From Rhodamnia argentea (Eukaryota > Streptophyta > Magnoliopsida > Myrtales > Myrtaceae): a stretch of 64,000 nt of DNA. Positions 35,201 to 47,712 of this stretch are shown here, piece by piece. How positions within the stretch are numbered: the stretch's first letter is position 1; every line of letters begins with the position of its first letter. The DNA is taken from contig NC_063151.1 of assembly GCF_020921035.1 (NCBI RefSeq), positions 8,308,001 to 8,372,000 on the forward strand. Direction: 5' to 3'. The position numbers and the translations under genes were made by a program. The notes under the pieces were generated by a model that was given only the letters and a program-made list of their open reading frames with translations, did not search any database and had not been told where the DNA came from.

Positions 35201-38200
35201 GTATGTATTTGACAAACTCATGGTTGAGGGGACTCCAATATAAGATAAATAGAGAAAGATGAAGAAAGGATTTGAGGTTGATCTTTCTTCTAGGTTAAAC
35301 AAGGTGGGAAGGGGTTGGTGAGGCTAGAACCGAGTGTTAGTGGCTTGGAAAGGGTCTTTGACAATTGGGCCAACCCTAATCATGGAAAAGAGCCTTTGGT
35401 ACATGTTTACCAGCCTCTCATGTAGATGTAGCATGTATGTGGAGGCTATATTGTATATTGAATTGCCTCAAATTGTTTTGGTTTTGCATAGGGTCTTCCG
35501 AATGCTGGCAAATCAACTCTCTTGGCAGCCATAACACGTGCAAAACCTGATATTGCTGATTACCCATTCACAACTTTGATGCCAAACCTTGGGCGCCTCG
35601 ATGGTGACCCCAATTTAGGTGCTGGGAAATATTCATCTGAAGCAACATTGGCAGATCTGCCCGGGCTTATAGAAGGGGCCCACCTTGGGAAGGTAGTACT
35701 CTATCTTCTTCACAATATAATGTAGCTTTCTTCAGCCATGAATCTGCTAAGTTTATCTTCTCAGTAGGGACTCGGTCGCAACTTCTTAAGGCATCTCAGG
35801 AGAACTCGGCTACTAGTCCATGTAGTTGATGCAGCAGCTGAGGACCCGGTGAATGACTACAGAACTGTCAAAGAGGTAGATCTGATTGAGCTTCTATTCC
35901 AACAAGAGTTACCCATCTTGAAATTCATTAAGTTTTGTTTCTTTTAGCATCTGTTCAAACTAAATTGATGTGATGCACTGGGTTAGTTTTTCATATTTAT
36001 TTACTCAAGATCAACCATCTGATTCTTTTTTCGGTGTAGGAGCTACTCTTTAGCTCACTAATGCTATTAATTACTCCTCAGTCTTTTCTTAATGCCTTTT
36101 CATATACATAGAACAAGCAATGACTAGGGGCCACCAATTGCGTAAATTAAAAGTTGTTAGGGGTAACCAATTCATGGATCATTTATACAATGCATCCTCT
36201 TGCCTTTTCAGACGGTTCTCTAAAGAACTCGGTTTACCCCTAGGGACTCATGTTCAGACAGAAACCTGAGGTTCAAAGATTCAAGAAAACAGTCTCTGTT
36301 GGCAATATCCACTCTTTTTGTTCATTATATGTGCTTCTTTTTAGTTCATGCATCTTTGTTATGTAGTGTGTGAAGCATTTATTATGACATTAACGTTTTT
36401 TTAAGCAGCTTTTCTCTGTTGTGGCCCAAGTTCTCCTAACAATGACTTTGCAGGAATTGCGGATGTACAATCCTGACTACCTGGAACGACCATATATTGT
36501 GGTTTTAAATAAAATTGACCTTCCTGAGGTATGAGGTTTTTAGTTGTATGTCCTCTCTCAAATAATGTCCTTTCTTCCTTGTTTTCGGGATACGCAATCA
36601 CTAATTATACTCTGGTTTCTTATATTACAGGCTGGGGATAGAGTTTCATATTTGACTCAAAAGATACTAGAAATTGGTTCTGAAAGGAAGCCACCCAAGT
36701 CAGAAATGAGGTCTAGCTCTTCTGACAATGTAAACGAGGAAAGTCTTTCTTCACAAGTTTCTGATGTCAGAAGGGATAGAGAAATTGAGGACTATCCAGG
36801 CCCTCTTGCTGTTGTAGCCATCAGTGTCCTGTAAGACCAGTTCTCATTCTCATTTCACTTCATTGAATCTATATGGTTTTGGGGGTTGTGGCTTCTCTTT
36901 GAGTTAGTCCTAGATCCTTAACTTTCTTTTTCTTCCTGCACCAATGTAGCAATTTCCATTCTTTTCGTCTGCAATTCTTTTAATTTCCAAGCATACATGC
37001 ACCGTTCTAGATGGAGTCTTAAAATTTAACTAACTAATGTAACATGTGCATGTGCTCACAAACACGTTGTGCACATTTATGGAACACGCATGGAGTTTTC
37101 ATTCTATTGAAGAAAGAAGCATTGGTTGCGATGGAAATGCTGGTGATCATAGATTTTGTTTCATTGTAACTTGTTCAGTGCAGACTGCAATAGAGTAGGC
37201 TGCAAATATTTAGTCAAATTTGGAACGTTACTTGCAATATTGTGGGTGGTTTCTTTCACTTTGGCTATTGGTCGACCCTCTTTTAATGATTAGCATTTCA
37301 TCTTGAACTTCCTTCGAGCTCCTATCTGAATACTAACTTTCCAATTTTTTAATTCTATGACGACTATGCCAAAAGTGGTTTACCATTTGCCGGATACGAG
37401 GTGGAAATTTTTATTGGGTACTGTTGTTCAGCTGCCTGGGCTAAAATGTCCTCCTTTTTGGCTTGCTTGATTACCCAATCTCTCTTTGTGGATGTATTGA
37501 AAGTTTTTACCCGCTTCATATGAGTTATACAATGATTCTGTTATTTATATTTTTCTTCTGCTTCTGCTTATATGGTTATATCGAAGTTATGATTCACTGA
37601 ATTTAGCAGTAGTCTACTGGGTCTCCCCTGTATAAAAACTAAAAAACTCCACTCTGTTTGGAAAGCTAGAGAAATGAGAGAGGAGATGAAATTTGAGGTG
37701 GAAAATGACAGATTCAAACTTTTGTGAGGAAGAGAGGGAAATTGTTTTTTCTTTCCCCACCTTTCCTTTATGTTATGTCTGGAAGCATGAGCTAAGGGAA
37801 TATGCAAGGAACATTCCCACAATTTTAAATTTAATCTCCTTTTTATTCTTGCAAAAACTTTAAATGGAATAAATTCTAACCCCCACCCCACACCCCCAAC
37901 GACAACAACACCCCCAAAAAAAAAAAAAAAAAACCAACCCCCAAGACTTCCCAAATAGAGCCTTAGCCTTTCAAATATAATGTCAATCTCTGCAAGTGAG
38001 CAGGCATAGATGGAGGTCTGTTTGTACATGGATAAAAATAAGATTACTGAAACAGAGACATATTTTTAAACTCAAGGCTCTTCTTGGATCGCAGATATGT
38101 TACAGTCTCATAGCACTCATGCTTTAATGCAGACACGATTTAAGTGAGACCATAGTGTACTCAATTTTGACTTAATGAAAGCTACGAATTTTTTTTTGTT

Positions 38201-38684
38201 TTTTGGGTCGAAATGAAAACTATGAAGTTATGATGCAATATTATTCTCTATGACAGACTTCTTCCTTCTCGGTCTCTCAGTTGGAGCATGTGGGACCGAT
38301 TGTTTAGTTTATTGATGAATATGGGTATGCAGCTTTAGACTGTCTACCTGAGAAAATTGAAACTCTGCTTTATGTTTTCTTTAGAGGTGGATTTGCTTTC
38401 TCATGTCTATGACCACAAAATAAATTTACCTTATTTATGTCTTTGCTTTTTATTTGGATTTTTTTTTTTTATGAAATTCCCATGCTCATGTCCCAAAATT
38501 TAATTTGCAAGGTTTCACCTTTCAATTCCTTAGAAGATTATCTTCCAACAGCTGAAATTATTGTCCTTCTGTTGGTTGATGCAGCAAAGCCATCAGAATA
38601 GGTGAGATGTTGGATGAGATAAGGGCGGCTTTAAGGAAGTGCAATGAGCTCAATGAACCCTTGGAACTAGCTTTGAGATCATGA
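32227..38684 (+). CDS. OBGM: OBG-family GTPase, probably organellar (OBGM-like), 502 aa
   Basis: Obg/CgtA GTPase involved in ribosome assembly. Ten exons: 32227-32318, 32517-32995, 33123-33214, 33565-33648, 34324-34401, 35492-35692, 35768-35875, 36454-36528, 36631-36830 and 38585-38684. All are GT-AG and sum to 1509 nt. The N-terminus is Ser/Arg-rich like an organelle presequence. The glycine-rich OBG fold shows [34 protein letters not shown] and [10 protein letters not shown]. The G domain shows GLPNAGKST (G1), [21 protein letters not shown] (G3), NKID (G4) and AISVL near G5. It lacks any long C-terminal extension. The sequence resembles Arabidopsis At1g07615 (OBGM), from memory, more than plastid ObgC. 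Exon 1 and the exon-2 start are inferred: frame 1 has stops near 32431 and 32494, and the acceptor GTGCAG at 32511-32516 restores phase. A CT-rich leader (32153-32196) precedes the ATG. Confidence 0.9.
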
Positions 38685-40401
38685 GGGTAATGGGGTTGCC
38701 AATCCTACAGGTGTTTCTTTAACCGTGTTTTGAGCTAGAATGCATTAAGGTGGTAGGCTTTTTTGGCCATCTGTACCTGCAGACACGGTAAAATTGGGAT
38801 GCCACATCTAGCAACAACTGAGCCAGCTACGGCTCGATGAAAATCAGGTGCTTGCTGTCACCCTCTTGTGGTTCCTTGTATATATCTGCTTGTTTGTAAG
38901 TCAAAATGCGAGCTATCTCTCTAATCTTCTCATAGTCAATGAAGATCTGATTTTGTTGTGACATTATCGTTGTAATTTGTCTAGTCATGTCGTATCCCTT
39001 TTGTTGAGGTTAATAACCCGCATTTTCCGAGTCGGCGATAAAGTTTTCGAAACAACAGACTGGCGTGTCTAGCTAAATGCGGCATTAAAGACATCCTTAC
39101 CTAAATAATCTCATATAGATTGTGAGATCTGGAATTTATTATGAGATCTCATGCATGGGGTTCGGCAAATGTCAATGCATGCAGGAACCGGTTTAGTCCA
39201 TTGTCGTTTGCTCGAGACGTGTCATGGGACTATTTAGATCGGTCGTGATCTCGAGGAGTTTTTCGTCAATCAACAGTGGCAGACGAGGTGGTTGAGGAAT
39301 TTATTCACATCGCGTCAACGATGCCGTCACCCCAACGCATAACACGGTAACTCCAGTTTGATCTTTTCTCGACTTGTCTAGCGTCTAGCGTCCTCCTTTA
39401 ATCGGTTTTATCCCTGCACAATTTGTACTCGGCTCACTCTATAGAATGCTCATCAGCAGCTTGAAGTAGCTTTTCTTTACCTGGTGCTTAATTTTCTTCT
39501 ACATTGATAGCGTTGTGACTAGAAGAGATTTGACAATGCACTATACTCTTTTGCTCAAGTTTTTTTTTTTTTTTAATTTCTTTTGTAAACCTAGTGAGGC
39601 AAGTGACTGTTGGGACGTAGTGGGGGAGGGGAGTTGTACTACGTTTGGGTCGCCCTGCTTTTTTTTTTTTTTTTTTTAAAATAATTACATTTTTTTTGTG
39701 GTCTAAAAAATAATTACATGTGAACTGTGCAAAAAGAGGCAGATGCGATGACGTCGGCCTTTGAAATAAGTTAAAATTTTGTTGTCGACCAAAAAAGAGA
39801 TAAGCTATAATTCGATGCGAAGGGGATCTTCCTTCGAAGTCTCCCTCTGTTTTGTGGGCCCCGCCTAGGTCCGCGGGCACCAGGCAGGACCCCACCCTGG
39901 AGGTGCCGAAAAACAACATTAGGATTTCCAGAGGTTTTCACGCATTTCCAAGTACAAAGCTTCTTGGTCCTTCACGAAATGAAATTTGCTTCTGTGCGTC
40001 CCCACGTATTTAGGGATCACTGGAAAAATCTTGTCATAGGCATAATCTTTTTCTTTTCTCATTTTCTTCTTGTATTTTTATTTTATTTTATGGGAACTCC
40101 CGCACGAGCTTATCTTTTAACCGCCGTTTCTTCTGAGCGCTCCCATCCCGAAGATAAATGACGATTATCCAATCCCTTACCATGGAGAAAGGAAAAAGAA
40201 ATGAGCAAATTCGGAATTTGCTTCCTTGTTTTTTTCCCACCCAAGCCAAGTGTGCCCAGGCCACATGAACACAAGACCTCCTCCTTGACACGACCAATCT
40301 GTTCCTCATGCCAAGTATCTTCTGCTGTGTCACTGCACAGACACGTTACAGTTGGTCCTAATCTGCTCTTCGCCCTCGGACTTTCTGTCTTACTTGGCGA
40401 G
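38685..40401. other. OBG 3' flank and DREB2D upstream region
   Basis: Begins with the OBG 3' UTR. It has poly-T/poly-A runs near 39560 and 39660 and no coding similarity. Promoter-proximal DNA before 40401 contains a TTGACACG W-box-like core near 40286 and CACGTA near 40004. Such short motifs are weak evidence on their own. Confidence 0.4.
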
Positions 40402-40409
40402 TATATAAA
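40402..40409 (+). promoter_or_regulatory. TATA box of the DREB2D-like gene
   Basis: GAGTATATAAATAGCGC is a near-consensus plant TATA box about 200 bp before the ATG. This implies a 5' leader of roughly 165-175 nt that is T/C-rich (CTTGTTTTCTCTTG repeats near 40527-40550). Confidence 0.65.
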
Positions 40410-40604
40410 TAGCGCACGCCCTTTTGGATCGTGAGCTTTACTGCTAAGTCCTCTCAGTATCTGTCCTACTGTCTGTTCCTTTTTCTTGGGTGTTGGTTCT
40501 GGTGTTTTTTTTTCCTTTCCTTTTTTCTTGTTTTCTCTTGTTTTCTCTTGTCCTTATTTTTTTCTCTTGAGGCTTTTGGGGTCAGGGAGAGGGAGTGGGA
40601 GTGA

Positions 40605-41336
40605 ATGTTGAAGCCTGGGATGGGAGAGAGAAAGCAGGGCAGGAAGCCCGCTCAGGCGAGCTCCAGAAAGGGGTGCATGAGAGGCAAAGGCGGTCCTGAG
40701 AATGCTTCTTGCACCTACAAGGGGGTGCGGCAGAGGACGTGGGGCAAGTGGGTCGCTGAGATCCGTGAGCCCAATCGCGGGGCCCGCCTCTGGCTCGGGA
40801 CCTTCGACACGTCCCACGACGCCGCAGTAGCCTACGACGCAGCTGCCCGGAAGCTGTACGGGTTGGAGGCAAAGCTGAACCTGCCCGAGTTGTATGCCGG
40901 TGCTACCTCTACCTCCAATCTGCAGCCTTCTGTCCCGGTTCCGACTATTACTGTTCATCCTGTGGGAAACCAAGCTCAAATCTTTCATAACTTGGTCCCT
41001 AATACCCCTAGCGCACCCCCTGTTCCCGTGACTGCTCAGGTGACGCCCAAACTCGAGAACACCCAACCCATGCCCATCTCCAACGACGGCTTTCCAGCTC
41101 ACAGTAACGATCCGGTCAATCCGGTCCAGGACAACCTCAAATTTGAACATAACATTGAGGAAAATGACGTGTGGGGGAACCTGAACGTGAACTTGCCGTT
41201 CTTGGACGAGTCAATATGGCAAGAGGCTGCAATGTCAGTGGACTTCCCCGTTTTGGAGGATCCTGTCAACTTTGCCGGGAATTTCATGGATGGCAACACC
41301 TGGGAGTCTTCTTTACCGTCTCCTTGGTGCGTGTGA
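40605..41336 (+). CDS. DREB2D: DREB2-type AP2/ERF transcription factor (DREB2D-like), 243 aa
   Basis: Nuclear activator expected to bind DRE/CRT elements (core A/GCCGAC) in drought, heat and salt responses. Intronless. Residues 8-30 hold the basic nuclear-localisation stretch and the DREB2 signature [10 protein letters not shown] (24-33). The AP2 domain spans about 38-95 ([20 protein letters not shown] to KLNLPE) and has the DREB-diagnostic V14 (residue 50) and E19 (residue 55). The RLWLGTFDT and [14 protein letters not shown] helices are complete. The rest is Pro/Thr/Asn-rich. It ends in an acidic, aromatic part ([25 protein letters not shown]) that suits an activation domain. The ATG at 40605 is followed by a second Met at codon 6, so either could start. 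Length is near the Arabidopsis DREB2D size. The gene neighbours WAT1 as in Arabidopsis (At1g75490/At1g75500, from memory). Confidence 0.92.
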   Translation: MLKPGMGERKQGRKPAQASSRKGCMRGKGGPENASCTYKGVRQRTWGKWVAEIREPNRGARLWLGTFDTSHDAAVAYDAAARKLYGLEAKLNLPELYAGATSTSNLQPSVPVPTITVHPVGNQAQIFHNLVPNTPSAPPVPVTAQVTPKLENTQPMPISNDGFPAHSNDPVNPVQDNLKFEHNIEENDVWGNLNVNLPFLDESIWQEAAMSVDFPVLEDPVNFAGNFMDGNTWESSLPSPWCV

Positions 41337-41939
41337 CAAAAAAAATAAAAGGGCCTCTGGGTCGTTAACATATAGATGTATATTGTTATATATGTCTGCA
41401 TATACTATTATATAAAAACTCTATATAACAATATATAGAAACATATATAGATATATAGGAGCATGCATGGGGATGGTCACGAAAAGGTCCTGGTATTTCT
41501 GAGCTTTTGCCGTGGCCAATTTACATGTAAATTGAAAATCATTTCAAATTATGTATTTCATATTCGTCTTATATTGCACATAATGAAGCCCGTATCGTGT
41601 ATTCCATTAGTGGTATTAGTATGCGTTTGCAGGTATTTTTACTGTATATAATTAAGCGTACCGTGTTATCCCCACAAATACGTGTATGTATATAAATACG
41701 TGTCATGTTCGTATATCTACGTACGGACATGAATGACGGAGATGTTAGTCGTTTCTCCGTAGATGATTGTGGGATACCTTGCGAGTTGCGTCAGCAGCAA
41801 AATAACTTGGGCGAAGTTCCTCCTTTGTCGTTTACGCAGGCTTTGATTTTTCTCTTTGATCTTCGTTTGAATCCTTGGAAGCGTAAATTACACGGCTTTA
41901 TATATCTGTATATGCGATGATCAGAAACTGACATGATCC

Positions 41940-42083
41940 AAAGCGAATTTTGTCAAGAGCATCCGAAGCGTTGCTGACGAGCTCGCGGAGGAAGATCTCC
42001 TTGTTGCTGTAGAAGGTGTTGATGATCAGACTCAGAAGCTGGTTGATCTCAGCCTGGAAAGCGAATGTCTCCGTCTCCGCCAT
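41940..42083 (-). pseudogene. Cytosolic HSP90 first-exon fragment
   Basis: The minus strand from the ATG at 42081-42083 reads [20 protein letters not shown], then [20 protein letters not shown] and ALDKIRF. This is an almost perfect match to the first 48 residues of cytosolic plant HSP90, including the [12 protein letters not shown]-site helix. After IRF the similarity stops; the frame runs 13 more codons to TGA at 41898. No GT donor lies at the break and no further HSP90 sequence follows on either strand before the DREB2D gene. Upstream, 42084-42280 looks like the 5' leader. It is a truncated copy, cut at about where exon 1 of HSP90 genes normally ends, from memory. Confidence 0.85.
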
Positions 42084-42598
42084 CGCCGCACACTCTCCCT
42101 CTCGATCCTCCGCTGACGAGACGAAAGGAGCAAAGAGATTCTCAGATCGAAAAGAGAAGCGTGAGAAGGAGACTAGGGTTTTCGGATTCGAGAGTGCGGA
42201 AATTGCAAACCTCGTGCAGTCGAAAATTCTGAAGACAAATTTAGGGGAAGGAGTGGAAAAACACAATGCAAACTTCACCTGTTCGTGGGTTTGTAGGATT
42301 TTGAAGTATTTTTTTTTTTTTTTTTTTGGTCGAATTTTTAGGTCTTTCGACGGTTGGGTTTCTAGGACGGTGTCCTAGATTAAAATAAAAGAAAAACATA
42401 ATGCAAACTTTCGAGCGTGATGTTTCTCTCTATCTTCCCCTTCCTTAAATTCCCTTTCTTCTTTTTGGGTCTGACCCCTTCCTTGAATTCTGAAAGCAAT
42501 TTGTCCAGGGTCTTTTGACTTCTTAAAGGTATTGGTTTTCGGGTCAAAACAACAAAAAGTAGTTGTTTAGATTGACAGAAACATTGAGTGAAAGGAAT

Positions 42599-42668
42599 CG
42601 AGATGTCGGGTATCGACCCTGTAGCTCTCTCGCATGTAAAAAAAGCGCTCTGTCATCTGAGGAAAAAG
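42599..42668 (-). pseudogene. Decayed tRNA-Ala-like sequence
   Basis: On the minus strand the sequence reads TCAGATGACAGAGCGC (A-box region), then ACATGCGAGAG (anticodon-stem 3' side), CAGGGTCGATACCC (T-arm) and GACATCTCG. This matches the pattern of plant tRNA-Ala in order and spacing. The anticodon loop has become a T-run and the acceptor stem no longer pairs, so it is not a working tRNA. It could be a tRNA relic or part of a tRNA-derived SINE. Confidence 0.55.
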
Positions 42669-43378
42669 AAAATTCTGACAAACAAATAAAGATTAACAGA
42701 AAAAGAAAACAGTACGAAGAATCACATACGTGCGCGTCTCAATATGATTGTATGTAATTCTAAAATTAAAAGATTTATGACTGAATTGATAAAAATATAA
42801 TAGGGTTATGAATTTTTAGACAATTTTCCCTTAGCACATTCTAACAAGATTTTATATATTTCGGAATAAATGAAAACCAAATCGGGGGTGACGTGATTTG
42901 GAACCAGAGTAGAAATAGAAAAATTTATGTAAAAATCAAAGTTTAATGTATCGCGAAATTCCTAAGCGGAGATGGAAACTCGAAGGAAAAAAGGCTCTTT
43001 CTTCCATCCACTTTTCATTCTTTTGCATAGTAATTCGACATCTGTGCTTCGATGGAACCCGCGATCATTTTTCATTCACCTATATTTGTGTTGGATGCGT
43101 GAAATTTAATTTAGATTATTTCACTTGAGTTCCGTTGGTTTACGCTTGTACCTAATAAACTCATCCGAAACTAGAACCAGGAATCACCGACAAACAGAGC
43201 TTAGGTTGGAGAGAGTCCTTACCTGTCCCTTGGCCATGGCTGTGGACATAAACAACTGAATGAAAGTGTTGCCCTAGCTACTGTTTCATTTGAAGTTTCA
43301 AATTGTCTGAAACTTGTCAACAATGTATTATTAATAGCATATTTCTCGATAGTCTTGATGCCTGTAACCCAGTCTCTT

Positions 43379-43956
43379 TGTTGGGATTGGGATTCTCCTT
43401 AATTAGTTGGGTTAATCAAAGCATTAAAGCTTTGTTGACTACGTAATCCCAATGCAACAACCTCGCATGGGAAATATAGATTCTTGTGGCTCCATGTATT
43501 GGAAAGATGCTTGTCATCTTCGTAAATCCACCTTTATTAATTGGTGAAGATTCTAGAGCATGGAAGAGACGTCCCATGGCCATCTATAAATAGGGGATGA
43601 AGAGATGGGTTGAAGCAATCCTTTCTGCATCAAAGAAAGAAGTGTTCGACAAGTTCGACAAGAGAGATCCTCCGAGAGAGAGAGAGCAAGAAAGCCACCA
43701 TTGAGTGAAGAGTTTGAGAGAGTATTATCCTCTTGAACTAGTGAGGGCGATCCACCAAATTCGGTGAGGAAACATTGTTGTAATCCTACTATTATAGTGG
43801 AAGATTTTCGTGGTTTTTCCCTTTTCGTTTTCGAGGGGTTTTCCACGTAAAATTCGTGTGTCTTTGCCTTTACATTTCTTTATGTTTTCTTTCCCATCTT
43901 GATCACGCAAAGTGGGAAAAAGGAAACGCTTCCGCATACCCGTCTTTTTCCCAACA
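43379..43956 (+). mobile_element. Solo LTR of a copia-type element with perfect target duplication
   Basis: Starts TGTTGGGA and ends TCCCAACA, a perfect 8-bp terminal inversion. Immediate flanks are CTCTT (43374-43378) and CTCTT (43957-43961), a 5-bp target duplication. Inside are a TATA box (TCTATAAATAGGGG, about 43583) and a downstream GTGGTTTTTC..GGGGTTTTCCACGTAA block typical of copia LTR ends. No internal region is present, so it is a solo LTR left by LTR-LTR recombination. The clean duplication suggests it is fairly young. Confidence 0.9.
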
Positions 43957-43961
43957 CTCTT

Positions 43962-46900
43962 AAACTCGTAACCCGGTATCTTAAACGCGTAACACGATAT
44001 GGACGAAATAAGTCAACAAGATAATTGTAAAGCCAAGGAAGCGAGTAGATGATGGAAGTGAAAAATAGAGTGCGTAAGGATTTGAACCCTTGACCTGCGT
44101 TATGATATTAGCTTAGAAAGTGTGACGAGAAAGTTCATCTTATGAGCAACTGTGTCGTCAGTGTATCTACAACATATTTTCTTATCCAAAAGAAACATCG
44201 AGTCTATTTTTCGTTTTTCAAGTTAATGTTCGTAATAGTAGCATCATTTTCAGATCTAGAATCAAGAAAAAGCTGTTTCGCCATTCGTCTCTCTGCCCTG
44301 TCGGGAAAATTCAATTATCTTCATGTATAATTGATCGGATGATTGGCACAGGGATTATTGAAGTCACCCGCTCATATAATTAGCATTTGAAACGTTTGTC
44401 TTGAGGGCGTGAATCGCTCTCAATTCAATAGTCGGGAATCGAATCGAATCGAACCGAACTAAACAATTCAAGACCGGTTCACCCGTGAATTGATGTGCAT
44501 CTTGTAATAACTATATCTGTAAATTGCTAAAGTAAGAATTTTGATCCAGGGCCCCCCAAGGAGACCTTCAGGTACTTATTAAGCCAGGGGTATTTTTTTT
44601 TTTTATCGAATGCTAGGGGTATTTACTATGTATATAATGTCGAAAATAAAATTTTGATAAAGCAAAAAACACTTGCCAACACAAAATAGTTATAAACCTA
44701 CGCCTCTTCACTTATCTACTCTCTCTTTATACGTTTGACGAAATCAATCTTGTATCTCTCTCGTGCCAATCTGTTATCGCTCCATCTTGATGTCGTACAT
44801 GTATAGAATATGCGATTCACTACACATATTCAATGATTGAAAACTCATGCTGCAGAATGAAAAACGAAGAAAAGAAATGATAGGTTTCAAATATTGGATC
44901 TACCTTGAAATTGGCCAGATCGGTTTTTAAGGGTCCCGATTCGATTCTCCATTCCAAAATCCTGGAATGCCCCGACCGGCTAAATTATGGATTCTTGGTC
45001 GACAATCCGCACACTCTGAACCCGATCACCTCGAGTATGTATGATGTGACATTGTAGAAGAATTTGCATTTATCCAGATTGTGTCCCTAGTTCTAAAATC
45101 CTAAAACTCCCCGATCTGGTAGATTTTGGATTCTCAATCTGGAATCCGTCCATCCCGAAACCGATCACCTTTACTTTGCATCTTGCAACATTACAGGATA
45201 AATTTTGCAGTTGTAATTCCTTTCTTCTTTTCCCCCTTTTCGAATTGCTTGCACCTCATCATCCTTTAAATCTTACACCTCCAAAAGAAAAAAGTTTACA
45301 AGTCGGGAACATGTGCAGCAACCCAAGAGCTGTCAACTCATCGGAAGCGTCCAAATTAGCAAAACCTTCATGCTCCATTAACTTTCATTTGGGCCGTGGC
45401 CACGTGGTATCCTTCTTGGGCCTAAGCCCATATATTTCGGGCCTTTAACTCTACAAGGTGGCCCCCCCAAACACACCCCCTCCCAAAAAAAAAAAAAAAG
45501 GGTGTCGCTCCAAACAAAAACTTTAGCACCATTGCAGTCCAGTCCTATGGCATAGGCGACCTGTGCCTGTTTTTTTAACTGCTGATTACGTGTTGGTGGT
45601 CATCTAAAGGAAGAGCTTGAAACTCGAGACCGATCGAGCAAAAGATTTTTCTGCACACGTCCCACCATCACCGCGGGGCCCAAAGGCTTAACGAGAAAGG
45701 CTAAGACCCATGATGAACGTGTTCTGATCGGTGTGTTCTTTGCAAAAAGATCGCTGCGAGTGCGGGTTGATATGATTGAAGAGCGAAAGGAAAAGCATCT
45801 GATCTTGAGAACTAGACAACTTCTTTTTATTTCGAGGGGGGAGATAGAGTAAAGGGAACTAGGGTGATCTCCGTGGACGCTAATGATTTAGGTCACTTTC
45901 TAATGATGAATCTCGGGATTCGAAGAGAATTTGGCTAGTTTTTGTTTTCTTCTTTTGTTTAGATGATATCAAGCATATTAAGACCGATCTACTAATGTGA
46001 TCGAGCTCCATTGAATATGAAACATGACCCCCCCTTTCCCGGGTGAGGGCCATGTCGTGTAGAACGATCGGCGTAGAACGATCGGTATCCGCATCAACGA
46101 TTTCAAAATTGATTGACTCAAGTCAGTTAGCAAAACGTGAAAAGATGGTTAATGGACAAAATTAAAAGATTTAAAATTGAATTGATTAAAGTGCTACAAA
46201 TTTAGGATGATTTTTTTAAAAATAAATTTTCACTAGTGTTTTGACTTTTCTTATCTTATGATTTGGATCAGTGACCTGGAATTAGTATCGGGAATAGTAA
46301 AGAAGCTAATTTAATTACACCAACCCACTTTGTGGCTCGACAAGAGTCGGCTAATCAAAAAGCATCTGACTTATTTCTTGCTTTCCAATGCCAAGAGATT
46401 AGGTTGGCCAAAAGAAAGGTTAGTTTGAAACTTACTTATTTAGCATCAAGGAATTTGCTTTTCAAACACTTGCCCTCGATGTCTCTTTTTGAACATTTCT
46501 TTTTGTCCAACTGGGTCATGCCTTTGATGGGTGGCTTACGAGTTAGGGATATATACATATATTTGTCGAATCGAGTTACGGATATTACCCACATGTAAAC
46601 TTAATAAAAATCAAATGTGGGTATATATATAAATATATACTTATAGCTCAATAATTTGAGGTGTTATCAAATGGAGTTTCCCCGATTCGAAAACATGGCG
46701 TTTACGTAGAATGGGAGCTAGAAGGAATTGCACATTTGGCGACGAATACTTGATTGAAGGGATTGGCACAAATATTGATTCCTAGATTGGCTATGTGATA
46801 TATTGATTCGACTATGGTTCTTTGGTTGGATATATTATATGTGCCAAGGCTCTCCAAAAACCTTTATGATATGCCTTGGCGTGGGCACTTTGACACTTAA

Positions 46901-47712
46901 ATTAGCGATCGATAAATTCTCCATTATTAGACTTGCTCTCGAATTGTCTAGCATGATATTTGAAGCAATAGACTAGCAAATTTGAATAAGCTAAATATAT
47001 TGACGTTTGGCTCATTTTCACCTCTAGATAGGAAAGCACTTACTAGTTGATTGTTGTAGCATACAACGGGAATTCAGATATAGATAGACTTGATCATGAA
47101 TCTGGCGGTCCATGAGCCCGTCCACCCACCAAATTGTGGGGGCTCGGCTGAGGAAATAGATTGCTGGCAAATTTTGGACCCACCCACCGATCTGATCTGA
47201 CGTCGATTGAATTGGTCATTGACCCTTTTTTTTTAACTATAAAGATTTGAACTTTCTCATACACAATGGCAAAATAGAACAAGGTCTGCTTGAATTCTAC
47301 AAATCAGCTTTTCGTTAGTTCATAAGAATATGCTTTATACGGACTAAGCCTTTAGGCAAGAAAGATACAACACATCAAAACTCCATAATAATAAGGTGCA
47401 ACTTCCTTTAGTTGATTGATCAAAACCATGATGAACCAAGACATGAAAACCATATGCAACATTAAAATCAGTCCTTTTGGTAATCCCACATTCGGGTACC
47501 AATATCGCCCATGTTCATTCCTCCCTTTTTCACGCTTCCTACTAGCAAACCCAAAAGTAAAAGAAACATAATAAAAAAGGAAAAGGAAAAAATTACGAAA
47601 GAAAATTATTTAAAAAAAAAAAAAAGGACAAGCGACTCCAATACATTACACAGCACAAGCACAACAAGCTTATTAGCTCCTGTGGTTGGTCAAAGGGTCA
47701 GCGGCACCGCGG
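43962..47712. other. Intergenic, no gene recognised
   Basis: AT-rich with poly-A/T tracts. It holds degenerate repeat scraps: 44900-45175 repeats GA(C/T)CGG..GATTCT phrases similar to the 53481-53876 repeat, and about 46140-46215 resembles one end of the 58882-59440 family. Open frames have no family motif. Confidence 0.4.

Noticed and set aside
37600..37965. Possible Tourist MITE in the last OBG intron (CTCTGTTTGG / CCAAATAGAG ends)
   Set aside because: The ends match only loosely and no TTA/TAA duplication is present on the left side.
43214..43240. Minus-strand ATGGCCAAGGGACAG followed by GTAAGGAC, like a short first exon
   Set aside because: Only five codons and no partner exon could be found downstream on that strand.
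44060..44110. AGGATTTGAACCCTTGACCT resembling a tRNA T-arm on the minus strand
   Set aside because: No matching D-arm, anticodon stem or acceptor stem at tRNA spacing; more likely a retrotransposon-related scrap.
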